55,493 nt of DNA from Burkholderiales bacterium (GCA_003963115.1 RXJQ01000081.1:1-55493), one strand, 5' to 3'. Counted from the stretch's first letter, positions 37,275 through 45,935 are shown. The notes: generated by a model not told the origin, from the sequence alone. A program made the numbers and translations.

Positions 37275-38297
37275 TCAGGCAGCCTGATCGACCCGGCCTC
37301 GCTGATCGAAGCCCGCCGCCAGCTCCCGCACGGCCTCCGCCGCAGGCAGGACAGCGCGGATGCGCCCCACCTCGGCCCCCGCGTACAAGGCCGTGCAATC
37401 GCGCATCCGATCCGGCATCGCGGACTCCAGCGCCACCCCGGTGAACAGGGGCAGATAGGCCCGCTGCCAATGCGTCAGCTCTGACTTCATCGGCGTCCAG
37501 CGCCGGGTCAGGTTGGTGAGCTTGTAGACCAGTTGCATCCAGGCAGGCGCGTTCCCCTGCGCATCGCACCAGCGCTCGGTGGCCTCGTTGCGCAACACGC
37601 GGTGTGGCGCATCCCAGTTCATCCCGAACAAGGTTGTGAGCACCGTGTCGTCCGCCTCCACCAGGCTGCGCTTGTAGGCATCGTGCGCACGGCTTTCATG
37701 GGTGGCCACAAAGCGCGTCCCGCTGGTGACCCCACTGGCCCCCATGAGACGTGCCTGCCGCGCATCGGCCGCCGTGTACATGCCGCCAGCGGCAAAGACC
37801 GGCGCATCACCGGCCTGATCCACGATGGGCTGCAAGATCGCCCGCAGCAGGCTGTTGCCGCGCACATGGCCACCAGCCTCGCGCCCCTGAACAATCAGCG
37901 CATCGATGCCGGCATCGAGCGCAAACAACGCCTCGTCCATGCTGCCGACCTGCTGAAAGGTATAGATGCCCGCGCCCTTCAAGCGCCGGATCAACGCCGC
38001 ATCGCGCCCCCAGAACACGGTGGCCATCGGCACCTGCTGATCGATCACCAGATCCACATGGCGCGGCTTGGTGAAGGGCAGCAGCAGATTGGCATTGAAT
38101 GGCCGCCCTTGGCACAGCCTGCGTGTCACCGCCAGGGCCATGCCCCATTCCGACACATCCATGATGCCCAGCGTGCCGATGCCGCCCGCCAGGCTGACCG
38201 CAGCAGCCAGTTCCGGCCCGGCAATGCCCGGCATGCCAGCCTGCATCACCGGATACGACACCCCCAAGGCGCGCAGACTTTTCAGTTTGTCCGTCAT
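37275..38297 (-). CDS. Nitronate monooxygenase-like flavoprotein (NMO/2-nitropropane dioxygenase family)
   Basis: A 340-residue FMN TIM-barrel protein. The N-terminal family motif MQAGMPGIAGPELAAAVSLAGGIGTLG is present, and the FMN phosphate region follows (LIVQGREAGGHVRG ... VFAAGGMYTAADARQARLMGASGV). Enzymes of this family oxidise nitronates, but many act on unknown flavin-linked substrates, and related proteins are enoyl reductases (FabK). The start at 38297 follows GGGAGGG; a longer upstream reading into the divergent gene is rejected. It is divergent from the Tat-signal KstD-like gene across 108 bp, suggesting co-regulation. Confidence 0.87.
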   Translation of the reverse strand: MTDKLKSLRALGVSYPVMQAGMPGIAGPELAAAVSLAGGIGTLGIMDVSEWGMALAVTRRLCQGRPFNANLLLPFTKPRHVDLVIDQQVPMATVFWGRDAALIRRLKGAGIYTFQQVGSMDEALFALDAGIDALIVQGREAGGHVRGNSLLRAILQPIVDQAGDAPVFAAGGMYTAADARQARLMGASGVTSGTRFVATHESRAHDAYKRSLVEADDTVLTTLFGMNWDAPHRVLRNEATERWCDAQGNAPAWMQLVYKLTNLTRRWTPMKSELTHWQRAYLPLFTGVALESAMPDRMRDCTALYAGAEVGRIRAVLPAAEAVRELAAGFDQRGRVDQAA

Positions 38298-38405
38298 TTC
38301 ACCCTCCCTTGATTGAGCGACCACCAACATAGGTGGACTGTCGCCCGAAGCCACCCTATTTGACCCGAGAATGAACCGATCACCAAGCCGTCTATTCGTA
38401 AAACC

Positions 38406-40169
38406 ATGTCCGTATCCCCAAGCCGCAGACAACTTCTTCAAAACACCGCCAAAGCAGCCCTGGCGGCTGGCACAGCGGGAACATGGGGGCGGGGCGCGCG
38501 GGCCCAGGACATCGAGTTCGACGTGATCGTCGTGGGCTCGGGTGCCGCCGGCATGACCGCCGCGCTGACCGCCGCCAAACGGGGCTTGCGCGTCGTGGTC
38601 ATCGAAAAGGCGAACAAGTTCGGCGGCTCCACGGCCCGCTCCGGCGCCGGCATCTGGATCCGCAACAACGAGGTCATCCTCAAGGCTGGCGTGCCCGACA
38701 CCCCCGAAAAGGCCGCAGCCTACCTGGATGCCGTGGTCGGCCCCATCGTGCCAGCTGATCGCAAGGCAGCCTACCTGCGGCAAGGCCCGGCCATGATCTC
38801 TTTCATCCTGCGCAATTCACCGCTGCGCTTTCGCTGGATGGAGGGCTACTCGGACTACTACCCCGAGCTGCCCGGCGGCATGCCCAATGGCGCGTCCATC
38901 GAACCCGAGATGTTCGACGGCAAGCTGCTCGGCAAGGAACTGGCCAACCTGAACCCGCCGTACATGGCCGTCCCGCCTGGCGTGGTGGTCTATGGCGGCG
39001 AGTACAAATGGCTGGACATTGCCGCCGTGTCGGCCAAGGGCGCCACCATTGCCGCCAACTGTGTGGCCCGTTATGTGGAAGCCACGCTCAAGGGCCAGGC
39101 GCCGCTGACCATGGGCCAGGCCCTGGCTGCCGGCCTGCGCGCGGGCTTGCAGCAAGCCAATGTGCCGGTGTGGCTCAACACGCCGCTGGTCGATTTGCAG
39201 ATCGACCACGATGGGCGCGTCAGCGGTGTGGTAGTCAACAGGAATGGCCAGGAGACTGCGCTCAAGGCCACGCGTGGCGTGGTGATGGCCGCTGGTGGCT
39301 TCGAGCACAACCTGAGGATGCGCGAAACCTACCAGCAGCATCCCATCACAACCGACTGGACCGTGGGCACCAAGACCAATACCGGCGACGGCATCCAGGC
39401 CGGCCAACGTGCTGGTGCGGCCCTGGACCTGATGGACGATGCCTGGTGGGGCCCCATCATCCCGCTGCCCGAAGGGCCCTACTTCGTGCTGGCCGAGCGC
39501 ACCCTGCCCGGCAGCATCATGGTCAACGGGCAAGGCAAGCGCTTCGTCAATGAAGCCGCGCCCTACACCGACTTCGTCCACACGATGTACCAACAAGAAC
39601 TGCTCACCCAGGACATCACCGCCTGGATGGTGGTCGACCAGCGCTTTCGCAACCGCTACCTGTTCAAGGTCACGCTGCCCTTCCTGCCGCTGCCCCAGTC
39701 CTGGTACGACGCGGGCGTGGTCGTCAAGGACCTCACGCTGGAAGGCCTGGCCGCCAAGATGGGTGTGCCGCCCACCAACCTGCGCAACACGGTTCAGCGC
39801 TTCAATGGCTTCGCTGACGCTGGCAAGGACCTCGACTTCCACCGTGGCGACAGCGCCTACGACCACTACTACACCGACCCATCGGTGCGCCCCAGCTCCA
39901 GTCTCGAGGCCCTGCGTTGCGCGCCCTACTATGCCTTCCAGATCAAGCCCGGCGACCTGGGCACCAAGGGCGGTCTGCGCACCGATGCCCGCGCACGTGT
40001 GTTGCGTGACGACGGCAGCGTGATCGAGGGCCTCTACTCGGCCGGCAACAACAGCGCCTCCGTGATGGGCCACAGCTACGCCGGGGCAGGCTCGACCATC
40101 GGCCCGGCCATGACCTTCGGCTACATCGCCGCCAACGACATGGCCGATGCCGCGCCTGCCCGGACCTGA
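38406..40169 (+). CDS. Tat-signal FAD dehydrogenase related to 3-ketosteroid delta1-dehydrogenase
   Basis: A 587-residue FAD-binding-2 family protein. The N-terminus (SRRQLLQNTAKAALAAGTAG) is a twin-arginine-like signal ending near ARAQD. The dinucleotide motif VGSGAAGMTAALTAA and the family motif GGSTARSGAGIW follow. Near the C-terminus SASVMGHSYAGAGSTIGPAMTFGY closely resembles the KstD active-site segment (Tyr and Gly of YAGPG.TIG). It may dehydrogenate a steroid-like or other 2-enone-forming substrate, perhaps from the periplasm; fumarate reductase or other flavoproteins are alternatives. No other steroid catabolism gene is visible here. It is divergent from the NMO-like gene and converges on a TetR gene. 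Confidence 0.82.
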   Translation: MSVSPSRRQLLQNTAKAALAAGTAGTWGRGARAQDIEFDVIVVGSGAAGMTAALTAAKRGLRVVVIEKANKFGGSTARSGAGIWIRNNEVILKAGVPDTPEKAAAYLDAVVGPIVPADRKAAYLRQGPAMISFILRNSPLRFRWMEGYSDYYPELPGGMPNGASIEPEMFDGKLLGKELANLNPPYMAVPPGVVVYGGEYKWLDIAAVSAKGATIAANCVARYVEATLKGQAPLTMGQALAAGLRAGLQQANVPVWLNTPLVDLQIDHDGRVSGVVVNRNGQETALKATRGVVMAAGGFEHNLRMRETYQQHPITTDWTVGTKTNTGDGIQAGQRAGAALDLMDDAWWGPIIPLPEGPYFVLAERTLPGSIMVNGQGKRFVNEAAPYTDFVHTMYQQELLTQDITAWMVVDQRFRNRYLFKVTLPFLPLPQSWYDAGVVVKDLTLEGLAAKMGVPPTNLRNTVQRFNGFADAGKDLDFHRGDSAYDHYYTDPSVRPSSSLEALRCAPYYAFQIKPGDLGTKGGLRTDARARVLRDDGSVIEGLYSAGNNSASVMGHSYAGAGSTIGPAMTFGYIAANDMADAAPART

Positions 40170-40198
40170 AGCCCCGTTGGCATGAGATGAGGTTCGCG

Positions 40199-40852
40199 TC
40201 AGGCTTTCAAGCTCAGCCAGGCGGCCTCGGCCAGCATCTCCCGATACTGCGTCGGCGCCGCCTTGACGCGGCCCGAGAGCCAGGCCCTGCTGTAGTTCTC
40301 GGCCGCGCCAATGATGATCGACAGCATCAACTCGGCCGGCCAGTCCTTGAAGCGTCCCTGCCGACCCGGCTCGCTCATCCAGGCCATGACCAGCTTCGCA
40401 CGCTGGCGATTGCGCTGCTGCAACTCCGCCGCATGCGGCCCCTTCGACACCGATGAGCGCGCCTGGAACATGAAGCGCGCCAGCTCAGGCTGGGCACTGA
40501 CCCAGTCGACATAGCTGTAGACCATCGCGGCCACACCCTCTTGCAGCGTGTGCGCCTTGGCCAGCTCCTCATCGACCAGCGCGGCCTGATCCTGCAAGGC
40601 ACAGAAGAACAGCGCAGCCACCAGGCCTTCCTTGCTGCCGAAGTGGTGATAGAGGTTGCCCACGCTCGCATCGCCGCTCGCCAGGATCATCTCGATGGTC
40701 GTGGGCTCGATCCCATGCACGTTGAAGCAGGCCAGAGCACCGGCCAGCATGCGCCGCTTCAACTGCGCCCTGGCACCGGGGTAGACCCGCTCCAGCACCG
40801 CCTGTACCCCCGCCACGCCACCTGCGCCACTCGTCTTGCCTGCTTGCTTCAT
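40199..40852 (-). CDS. TetR-family regulator, divergent from thioesterase genes
   Basis: A 217-residue repressor. The helix-turn-helix (RRMLAGALACFNVHGIEPTTIEMILASGDASVGNLYHHFGSKEGLVAALFF) is typical of TetR. Residues 1-28 are an Ala/Gly-rich extension. It is divergent from the two hotdog-fold genes over a tandem palindrome and so probably controls them and itself. It also lies 30 bp from the convergent KstD-like gene. Confidence 0.93.
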   Translation of the reverse strand: MKQAGKTSGAGGVAGVQAVLERVYPGARAQLKRRMLAGALACFNVHGIEPTTIEMILASGDASVGNLYHHFGSKEGLVAALFFCALQDQAALVDEELAKAHTLQEGVAAMVYSYVDWVSAQPELARFMFQARSSVSKGPHAAELQQRNRQRAKLVMAWMSEPGRQGRFKDWPAELMLSIIIGAAENYSRAWLSGRVKAAPTQYREMLAEAAWLSLKA

Positions 40853-40870
40853 GGGCTTGTATTTGACACC

Positions 40871-40894
40871 GAATAATATTCCAGAATACTATTC
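40871..40894 (+). promoter_or_regulatory. Tandem palindromic operator GAATANTATTC x2
   Basis: Two perfect 11-bp palindromes, GAATAATATTC (40871-40881) and GAATACTATTC (40884-40894), separated by CA, in the 74-bp divergent region between the TetR gene and the first thioesterase gene. The strict repetition and AT-rich core in GC-rich surroundings mark it as a TetR operator. Confidence 0.85.
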
Positions 40895-40926
40895 TGTTTG
40901 TGATTCACACCAACCGAGGAGCAACC

Positions 40927-41367
40927 ATGAGTCAAGTCCTGAACCTGTTCAACACCGCCGGCCCCGAGCAGTTCTCGGCCATGATCTGCCAGATCGCGCC
41001 CTACTTCAACACCATCACGCCCCAGGTCACCGCGCTGCGGCCTGGCTATGCCGAAGCCCGTGTGCCACTGCGCAAGGAGGTCACCAACCACCTGGGCACC
41101 ATGCACGCCATTGCCTTGTGCAACGCGGCCGAGCTGGTCGCCGGCACCATGACCGACGCCTCATTGCCTGAGGGCTACCGCTGGATCCCCAAGGGCATGA
41201 GCGTGGAGTACCTGGCCAAGGTCAAGAGCGACATCCGCGCCGTGGCCGATGGCAGCAACATCGACTGGGCCCAGGCGGGCGATCAGGTCGTGCCAGTCGA
41301 TGTGTTCGACACCGAGGGCAAGAAGGTCTTCGCCGCACGCATCACCATGAACGTGAAAGCAGCTTGA
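40927..41367 (+). CDS. Hotdog-fold DUF4442 protein (putative thioesterase)
   Basis: A 146-residue hotdog-fold protein. The region LRPGYAEARVPLRKEVTNHLGTMHAIALCNAAELVAGTM has the N/H-G/T-x-H-A pattern of the DUF4442/PaaI group, with a C-terminal beta-rich domain. It probably acts on an acyl-CoA. The start at 40927 follows GAGGAG. A second hotdog gene lies 13 bp downstream, and both are divergent from a TetR gene. The substrate is unknown. Confidence 0.8.
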   Translation: MSQVLNLFNTAGPEQFSAMICQIAPYFNTITPQVTALRPGYAEARVPLRKEVTNHLGTMHAIALCNAAELVAGTMTDASLPEGYRWIPKGMSVEYLAKVKSDIRAVADGSNIDWAQAGDQVVPVDVFDTEGKKVFAARITMNVKAA

Positions 41368-41380
41368 ACCGAGGCACGCC

Positions 41381-41791
41381 ATGATCGACATGCTCGCCAT
41401 GGGCCGCCAGGTGCTGGCCTCACAGGCCTTCAGCCAGTTGCTGGGCACCGAGCTCACCGCCTTCCACGACGATGGCGTGGAGCTGCGCCTGCCGCTGCAC
41501 GACAAACTCAAGCAGCAAAACGGCTTTGCCCATGGCGGCGTGCTGAGCTACCTGGCCGACAACGCCCTGACCTTCGCTGGCGGCACACGGCTGGGCGTGG
41601 CGGTGTTGACGGCCGAGTACAAGATCAACTACCTGCGCCCGGCGGTCGGCACACACCTGATCGCACGGGCCAGTGTGGTCTACGCGGGCAAAACCACGGC
41701 CACCTGCCGCTGCGATGTCTTCGGCGTGAGCGAAGACGGCATCGAGAAGCTGTGCGCCACAGCGCAAGGCACGATCGCCAAGGCGGGCTGA
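41381..41791 (+). CDS. PaaI-family hotdog thioesterase
   Basis: A 136-residue hotdog protein with the PaaI/YbgC-like signature NGFAHGGVLSYLADNALTFAG, where H-G-G-V precedes the helix, followed by IKINYLRPA-type strands (here YKINYLRPAVGTHLIARASVV). It would hydrolyse acyl-CoA thioesters such as aromatic or fatty acyl-CoA. GAGG precedes the ATG. It probably forms an operon with the DUF4442 gene under TetR control. Confidence 0.88.
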   Translation: MIDMLAMGRQVLASQAFSQLLGTELTAFHDDGVELRLPLHDKLKQQNGFAHGGVLSYLADNALTFAGGTRLGVAVLTAEYKINYLRPAVGTHLIARASVVYAGKTTATCRCDVFGVSEDGIEKLCATAQGTIAKAG

Positions 41792-41803
41792 ACCAGCGCC
41801 CGT

Positions 41804-42799
41804 TCAACCCACCAGATTGGCCAGAGACAGCAAGGCCAGCAGCAGCATCCACAGCACGACCGAGCGCCAGATCAGGCCCACCACACTGCGTAGGTGGGCC
41901 ATCTGGGGCGGTGCGCCTGAGGTGCTGCCCTGCGCGTCGATCACATCGGGCGCATCGCCCTGCGTGATGGTGCGGCTGACATCCCGACCTTCTTCGAAAG
42001 TTGGCGCAACCTGTCCGCCCAGTTGCACACCCAGCGCACCCGACGCGGCCGACAGGATCGTGCCCTCATTGGGCCGCACCCACAGCACGGCATGGCGCCG
42101 CCAGGCATCGACCGCATCCTCGAAATTGCCAACCACGGCAAAGCCGAAGGCCGTCAGGCGCGCGGGCACATGGTCCAACAAGGCGAACAGGGCCTGCGAC
42201 ATGCTCATCAGGCGGTCATGCGTGGACACGCCCGTCACCTGGCTGCGGTAGGACCAGTAGCGGCTGGCGAACTCGGCCATGCGGTAGAGCACGGCACCGG
42301 CCGGACCCAGCCCCAGGGTGGACAAGGCCACGAACCAGAAGAACACGCCAAACACATGGCGGTGCGCGGCCAGCAGCGAATACTCCAGCACATGGCGCAG
42401 GATCTCGGTGCGAGGCAGTTCGCTGGCATCCAGGTTCTGCCAGTGCGCCAGCAGCTCGCGGGCACGGTCCTCGCGGCCGGCTTCGAGCGCATCGCGGATG
42501 TCGGTGAAGTGGTGGCTGAACTGGCGAAAACCCAGCGTCAGGTAGAGCACGGCCACATCCAGGCCCAGGGCCAGCACGGTGCTGTAGCGGTTGGTCAAGA
42601 CATAGACCAGCGCCACCAGCACGGCCGGCGCCAGTACCGTGATCCCCCAGACCACGCGGGCATGCATGTCCTCGCCGGCATCGAAGTTGCGCCCAGCCCA
42701 GCGCACCCAGCCAGTCAGACCATGGTGGATGGGGTTGAGGTTCGACAGGGGCTTGAGCTGCTCCGCCAGCAGGGCGAAGAGCACGGCAAAAAAGCTCAT
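41804..42799 (-). CDS. CobD/CbiB-family integral membrane protein
   Basis: A 331-residue polytopic protein (SFFAVLFALLAEQLKPLSNLNPIHHGL; FRQFSHHFTDIRDALEAGREDRARELLAHW) of the CobD/CbiB superfamily as found in Burkholderiales. True CobD makes adenosylcobinamide; this branch lacks nearby cobalamin genes and resembles AmpE-like regulators, so its function is unclear. Helices lie around residues 50-105, 165-190 and 305-328. It is read leftward, separated by 55 bp from the Nudix gene. Confidence 0.83.
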   Translation of the reverse strand: MSFFAVLFALLAEQLKPLSNLNPIHHGLTGWVRWAGRNFDAGEDMHARVVWGITVLAPAVLVALVYVLTNRYSTVLALGLDVAVLYLTLGFRQFSHHFTDIRDALEAGREDRARELLAHWQNLDASELPRTEILRHVLEYSLLAAHRHVFGVFFWFVALSTLGLGPAGAVLYRMAEFASRYWSYRSQVTGVSTHDRLMSMSQALFALLDHVPARLTAFGFAVVGNFEDAVDAWRRHAVLWVRPNEGTILSAASGALGVQLGGQVAPTFEEGRDVSRTITQGDAPDVIDAQGSTSGAPPQMAHLRSVVGLIWRSVVLWMLLLALLSLANLVG

Positions 42800-42854
42800 G
42801 ACGGGATCATAGCCCTGGCCCCGCCTTCACATGGGGCGGAATCAGGCTCAAGGC

Positions 42855-43547
42855 TCAGGCTGAGAGGAAGCGGTATAAATTTCGCAACATCGCCGCGGTC
42901 GCGCCCCAGATGAAATACTCCTTGTCCGAGGCCTGCGAGGTCCAGGGCATCGAGAAGAACTCCAGTTTCGTGCCGGACATGTCAAAGGCCCGCCGCTGGT
43001 GGTAGCGCGGGTCCATCAGGAAGTGCAGCGGCACTTCGAAGATCTCATCGACCTCGCTGGGGTCGGCCTGAAGTTGCAATCGCTCGGCCTCGCCAGCATC
43101 AGGCGCGATCAAGCCCACCACTGGCGTCACGACGAAACCGGTGCCGGTCGTGTAGGTGGGCAAAGTGCCAAGCACATCGACGCGCTCGGGCGCCAGGCCC
43201 ACTTCTTCACGGGCCTCTCGCAGTGCCGTGGCCACGGCATCGGGGTCGGTGGGTTCACTGCGCCCACCGGGGAAGCTGATCTGGCCGGCGTGCTTCTTGA
43301 GATGCGAAGTGCGCTGGGTCAGCAGCACGCTGGGCTCGGGCCGCATGACCAGCGGCACCAGCACGGACGCCGCCACGGGGTTGGGCGCGCGATACCACTT
43401 CTCGACCTCGATGTCGGGCTGCCAGGTGGGCGGCTGCTGAAAGCGGTGGACGAGGGCTTCGCGGGTGAAGCGGGTGGGGTCGACAGGCGGCAGATGGGCG
43501 TCGTGGCCCAATACGTCGGCGACCCGAGGATCGATGGTGAATGCCAT
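42855..43547 (-). CDS. Nudix CoA pyrophosphatase
   Basis: A 230-residue Nudix hydrolase. The Nudix box GGRSEPTDPDAVATALREAREEVGL fits Gx5Ex7REUxEExGU, preceded by the CoA-pyrophosphatase (NudL/YeaB) signature TSHLKKHAGQISFPGG. It would cleave CoA or related dinucleotides. The start at 43547 was chosen; the longer reading to 43799 runs through the rplS terminators and its ending. It follows the rplS operon on the same strand behind a strong terminator, so it is expressed separately. Confidence 0.93.
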   Translation of the reverse strand: MAFTIDPRVADVLGHDAHLPPVDPTRFTREALVHRFQQPPTWQPDIEVEKWYRAPNPVAASVLVPLVMRPEPSVLLTQRTSHLKKHAGQISFPGGRSEPTDPDAVATALREAREEVGLAPERVDVLGTLPTYTTGTGFVVTPVVGLIAPDAGEAERLQLQADPSEVDEIFEVPLHFLMDPRYHQRRAFDMSGTKLEFFSMPWTSQASDKEYFIWGATAAMLRNLYRFLSA

Positions 43548-43557
43548 GACGTCACCA

Positions 43558-43594
43558 TAACAAAAGCCGCCGGTGCTTGTGCAAGGGCGGCTTT
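43558..43594 (-). terminator. Intrinsic terminator of the rpsP-rplS operon
   Basis: On the minus strand a 9-bp GC-rich stem (AAAGCCGCC / GGCGGCTTT) with a 14-base loop is followed by TTTTGTT. It lies about 110 bp downstream of the rplS stop and just upstream of the Nudix start. Confidence 0.88.
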
Positions 43595-43650
43595 GGGGAG
43601 TTGAGCAAGAAGCCAGCTTTTGACTCGCCGTTGGCTCGTCGAAAGCCGGC

Positions 43651-43689
43651 TTGGCTTGCCAGGCAAGCCACTGCGGCCTGAGGCCGCAG
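43651..43689 (-). repeat. Two adjacent perfect hairpins after rplS
   Basis: TGGCTTGCC/GGCAAGCCA (43652-43670, 1-base spacer) and CTGCGGCC/GGCCGCAG (43671-43689, 3-base loop) lie back to back between the rplS stop and the terminator. They may protect the 3' end of the ribosomal-protein mRNA from exonucleases; this role is inferred. Confidence 0.7.
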
Positions 43690-43701
43690 CTGCGCTGACG
43701 C

Positions 43702-44058
43702 TTAAGCCAGCTTCTCTTTGATGCGTGCCGACTTGCCGCTGCGCTGACGCAGGTAGTACAGCTTGGCACGGCGCACGTCACCACGGCGCTTGACTTCAAT
43801 GCCGGAGATCAGGGGGCTGTACAGCTGGAAGGTACGTTCTACGCCTTCGCCGCTGGAGATCTTGCGGACGATGAAGCTGGAGTTCAGGCCACGGTTGCGC
43901 TTGGCGATGACCACGCCTTCGTAGGCCTGGACGCGCTTGCGGGTACCTTCCACCACGTTGACGGACACGATCACGGTGTCGCCAGGGGCGAAAGCGGGGA
44001 TGGTCTTGTTCAGACGAGCAATTTCTTCTTGCTCGAGCTGTTGAATGATGTTGGACAT
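43702..44058 (-). CDS. rplS: 50S ribosomal protein L19
   Basis: A 118-residue protein. It matches L19 throughout ([111 protein letters not shown]). L19 sits at the 30S-50S interface. The start at 44058 follows GGAG; an in-frame TTG one codon upstream is not needed. It is the last gene of the rpsP operon, after a 132-bp gap from trmD. Confidence 0.98.
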   Translation of the reverse strand: MSNIIQQLEQEEIARLNKTIPAFAPGDTVIVSVNVVEGTRKRVQAYEGVVIAKRNRGLNSSFIVRKISSGEGVERTFQLYSPLISGIEVKRRGDVRRAKLYYLRQRSGKSARIKEKLA

Positions 44059-44108
44059 CAAGGGCTCCTAAATGATCTTGCCCGCGCTGAAAAATTGATG
44101 CGCCAAGG

Positions 44109-44155
44109 CGAGGTTTCAAGCCAGCTTTTGAAAAGCCTGCTCAAACCGCCTCGGC
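44109..44155 (-). promoter_or_regulatory. Structured leader of rplS
   Basis: In the 132-bp trmD-rplS gap an extended imperfect hairpin (outer arms GCGAGG...CCTCGGC, middle GGTTT...AAACC, inner GCTTTT...AAAAGC) would form in the rplS 5' UTR. A TATAAT at 44190-44195 (minus strand), over the trmD stop codon, offers an internal promoter, but its -35 is poor. The hairpin could control L19 synthesis or act as a processing site. Confidence 0.5.
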
Positions 44156-44190
44156 ATGGAAAGCCGGGTAGAGGATCGGAAAACCGCAGA

Positions 44191-44976
44191 TTATAGCGCG
44201 AGTTTCGACAAAAAGTGTTCGTCTTGTTTGCTCAGCTCGCCGCGCGCCCTGGCCGCCTCGATCAGCTCAGGGCGACGGCGGGCCGTGATGGCCAGCTGCT
44301 GCTCCCGGCGCCAGCGGGCGATGTGGGCGTGATGGCCCGACAAGAGCACCGGCGGCACGGCCGCGTCCACGGCCATATCCGCCTGGTCAGGCAGGCTCAG
44401 GACCTCGGGGCGGCTGTAATGCGGACAGTCCAGCAGGCCATCTGAAAAGCTGTCTTGCTCGTGCGAGGCCACGTCATTGAGCACGCCGGGCTGTAGGCGG
44501 GCCACCGCGTCGATCAGCGTGAGCGCGGGCAACTCGCCGCCGGAAAGCACGTAGTCACCCAGGCTGATCTCCTCGTCCACGTGGGCGTCGATGAAGCGCT
44601 GGTCAATGCCCTCATAGCGGCCGCACACCAGCACCGCACCGGGGCCTTGCGCCAGTTCTTGCACCCGCTGCTGGGTGAGAGGCTTGCCAGCCGGGCTGAA
44701 GAGCACCACCGGCAGGCGCGCCGAACCGGCAGCGACCTGATCCGAGCGAATGGCAGCCAGGCAGCGGGCCAGCGGCTCGACCAGCATCACCATGCCCGGG
44801 CCACCACCAAAGGGGCGGTCGTCCACCCGGCGGTAGGTGCCATCGGCATGGTCACGCAGGGGCCACAGGCGGACGTCCACGGCCTGCGTCTCGAATGCAC
44901 GGCGCGTCACGCCCACGCTTTGAAACGGCGCGAACAACTCGGGAAACAGGGTGATGACGTCGAAGCGCACGGCCAT
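44191..44976 (-). CDS. trmD: tRNA (guanine-N1-)-methyltransferase TrmD
   Basis: A 261-residue SPOUT methyltransferase making m1G37 in tRNA. Family motifs are MRFDVITLFPE-like N-terminus (VRFDVITLFPELF), RPFGGGPGMVML, the knotted SAM site VLVCGRYEGIDQRFID and EISLGDYVLSGGELPAL. Its start follows the rimM stop by 21 bp. Confidence 0.97.
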   Translation of the reverse strand: MAVRFDVITLFPELFAPFQSVGVTRRAFETQAVDVRLWPLRDHADGTYRRVDDRPFGGGPGMVMLVEPLARCLAAIRSDQVAAGSARLPVVLFSPAGKPLTQQRVQELAQGPGAVLVCGRYEGIDQRFIDAHVDEEISLGDYVLSGGELPALTLIDAVARLQPGVLNDVASHEQDSFSDGLLDCPHYSRPEVLSLPDQADMAVDAAVPPVLLSGHHAHIARWRREQQLAITARRRPELIEAARARGELSKQDEHFLSKLAL

Positions 44977-44997
44977 CGCGCAGCCCCCGTTTGAAAA

Positions 44998-45663
44998 TCA
45001 GTAGTCCAGGCCCCAATCGGCGACGATGCGCCGATCAGCCAGACTGACGCTGACAATGTAGGCAGACACGAAGGGAATCAAGCGTTCGACGGGCTTGCCA
45101 TCGGCGTCAGGCTCCGCCTCGCAGCGCAGCACGCTGTGCGGGCCGGTGTCCAGCAAATCCAGCACCTTGCCCAGGGCCTCGCCTTGCTGGTTGATGACAT
45201 CCAGCCCGATCAGATCGACCCAGTAGAACTCGTCTTCGTCCGGCGTGGGGAAGGCCGAGCGCGACACGTACACGCGCGCACCCTTGAGCGCCTCGGCGGC
45301 ATTGCGGTCATCCAGGCCATCGGCCGTGGCCACCACCACGTCGCCCTGCTCTCGCGCCTGAGTGATTTGCAGGAAACGCGGCTTGGCCAGGCGCGCGGGC
45401 GCCACGGCGCCGGGCTTGACTGCCGCTTTGACCGTCGCCTTGGCAGCAGACGGACGTGGCAAAGCACCCGAAGCCAGTTCGCCCGGGCGCAAAAACCATT
45501 TCTTGGTACAGAACAGCGCCTGTGGGTCGGAGGAGAAGGGCTGGACCTTGATGCCACCCTTCACGCCCCAGGCGTCGACGATGCGCCCGACTTCCACCGC
45601 ATCTTCTGGCCAGACGACTCCGTCATCCAGCACCGGTGAGAAAGCCGCAGCGCGATCGCTCAT
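44998..45663 (-). CDS. rimM: 16S rRNA processing/ribosome maturation factor RimM
   Basis: A 221-residue protein. It has the N-terminal RimM domain (VEVGRIVDAWGVKGGIKVQPFSSDPQALF) and the C-terminal PRC barrel (EDEFYWVDLIGLDVINQQGEALGKVLDLLDTGPHSVL). An insertion of about 35 residues (ASGALPRPSAAKATVKAAVKPGAVAPARLAKPR) interrupts the first domain, as is common in Burkholderiales. It acts in 30S head maturation with S19. It lies between rpsP (11 bp) and trmD (21 bp). Confidence 0.97.
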   Translation of the reverse strand: MSDRAAAFSPVLDDGVVWPEDAVEVGRIVDAWGVKGGIKVQPFSSDPQALFCTKKWFLRPGELASGALPRPSAAKATVKAAVKPGAVAPARLAKPRFLQITQAREQGDVVVATADGLDDRNAAEALKGARVYVSRSAFPTPDEDEFYWVDLIGLDVINQQGEALGKVLDLLDTGPHSVLRCEAEPDADGKPVERLIPFVSAYIVSVSLADRRIVADWGLDY

Positions 45664-45674
45664 GCAGCTTTCGA

Positions 45675-45935
45675 TCAGGCAGCGGGAGCGGCCTTGGCCT
45701 TGGCTTCAACCACCAGACGGCTCACGGCGTCGGAAGGCTGGGCACCGTTGCCAACCCAGTGGTCCACGCGGTCCAGGGCCAGACGCAGGGTCTCGGCCTG
45801 GCCGGAAGCCAGGGGGTTGTAGAAGCCCACGCGCTCCAGGAAGCGGCCGTCACGGCGGTTCTTTTGTTCAGCCACGACGATGTTGTAGAAAGGGCGCTTC
45901 TTGGAGCCACCGCGAGAGAGTCGAATCACGACCAT
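45675..45935 (-). CDS. rpsP: 30S ribosomal protein S16
   Basis: An 86-residue protein matching S16 ([43 protein letters not shown] ... [19 protein letters not shown]). It has an Ala-rich C-terminal tail. The start at 45935 is the conserved [10 protein letters not shown]. It is the first gene of the operon. Confidence 0.98.
   Translation of the reverse strand: MVVIRLSRGGSKKRPFYNIVVAEQKNRRDGRFLERVGFYNPLASGQAETLRLALDRVDHWVGNGAQPSDAVSRLVVEAKAKAAPAA

Noticed and set aside
41804..42799. True cobalamin biosynthesis CobD
   Set aside because: No other cobalamin genes nearby and the Burkholderiales branch of this family is functionally unassigned, so no gene symbol was given.
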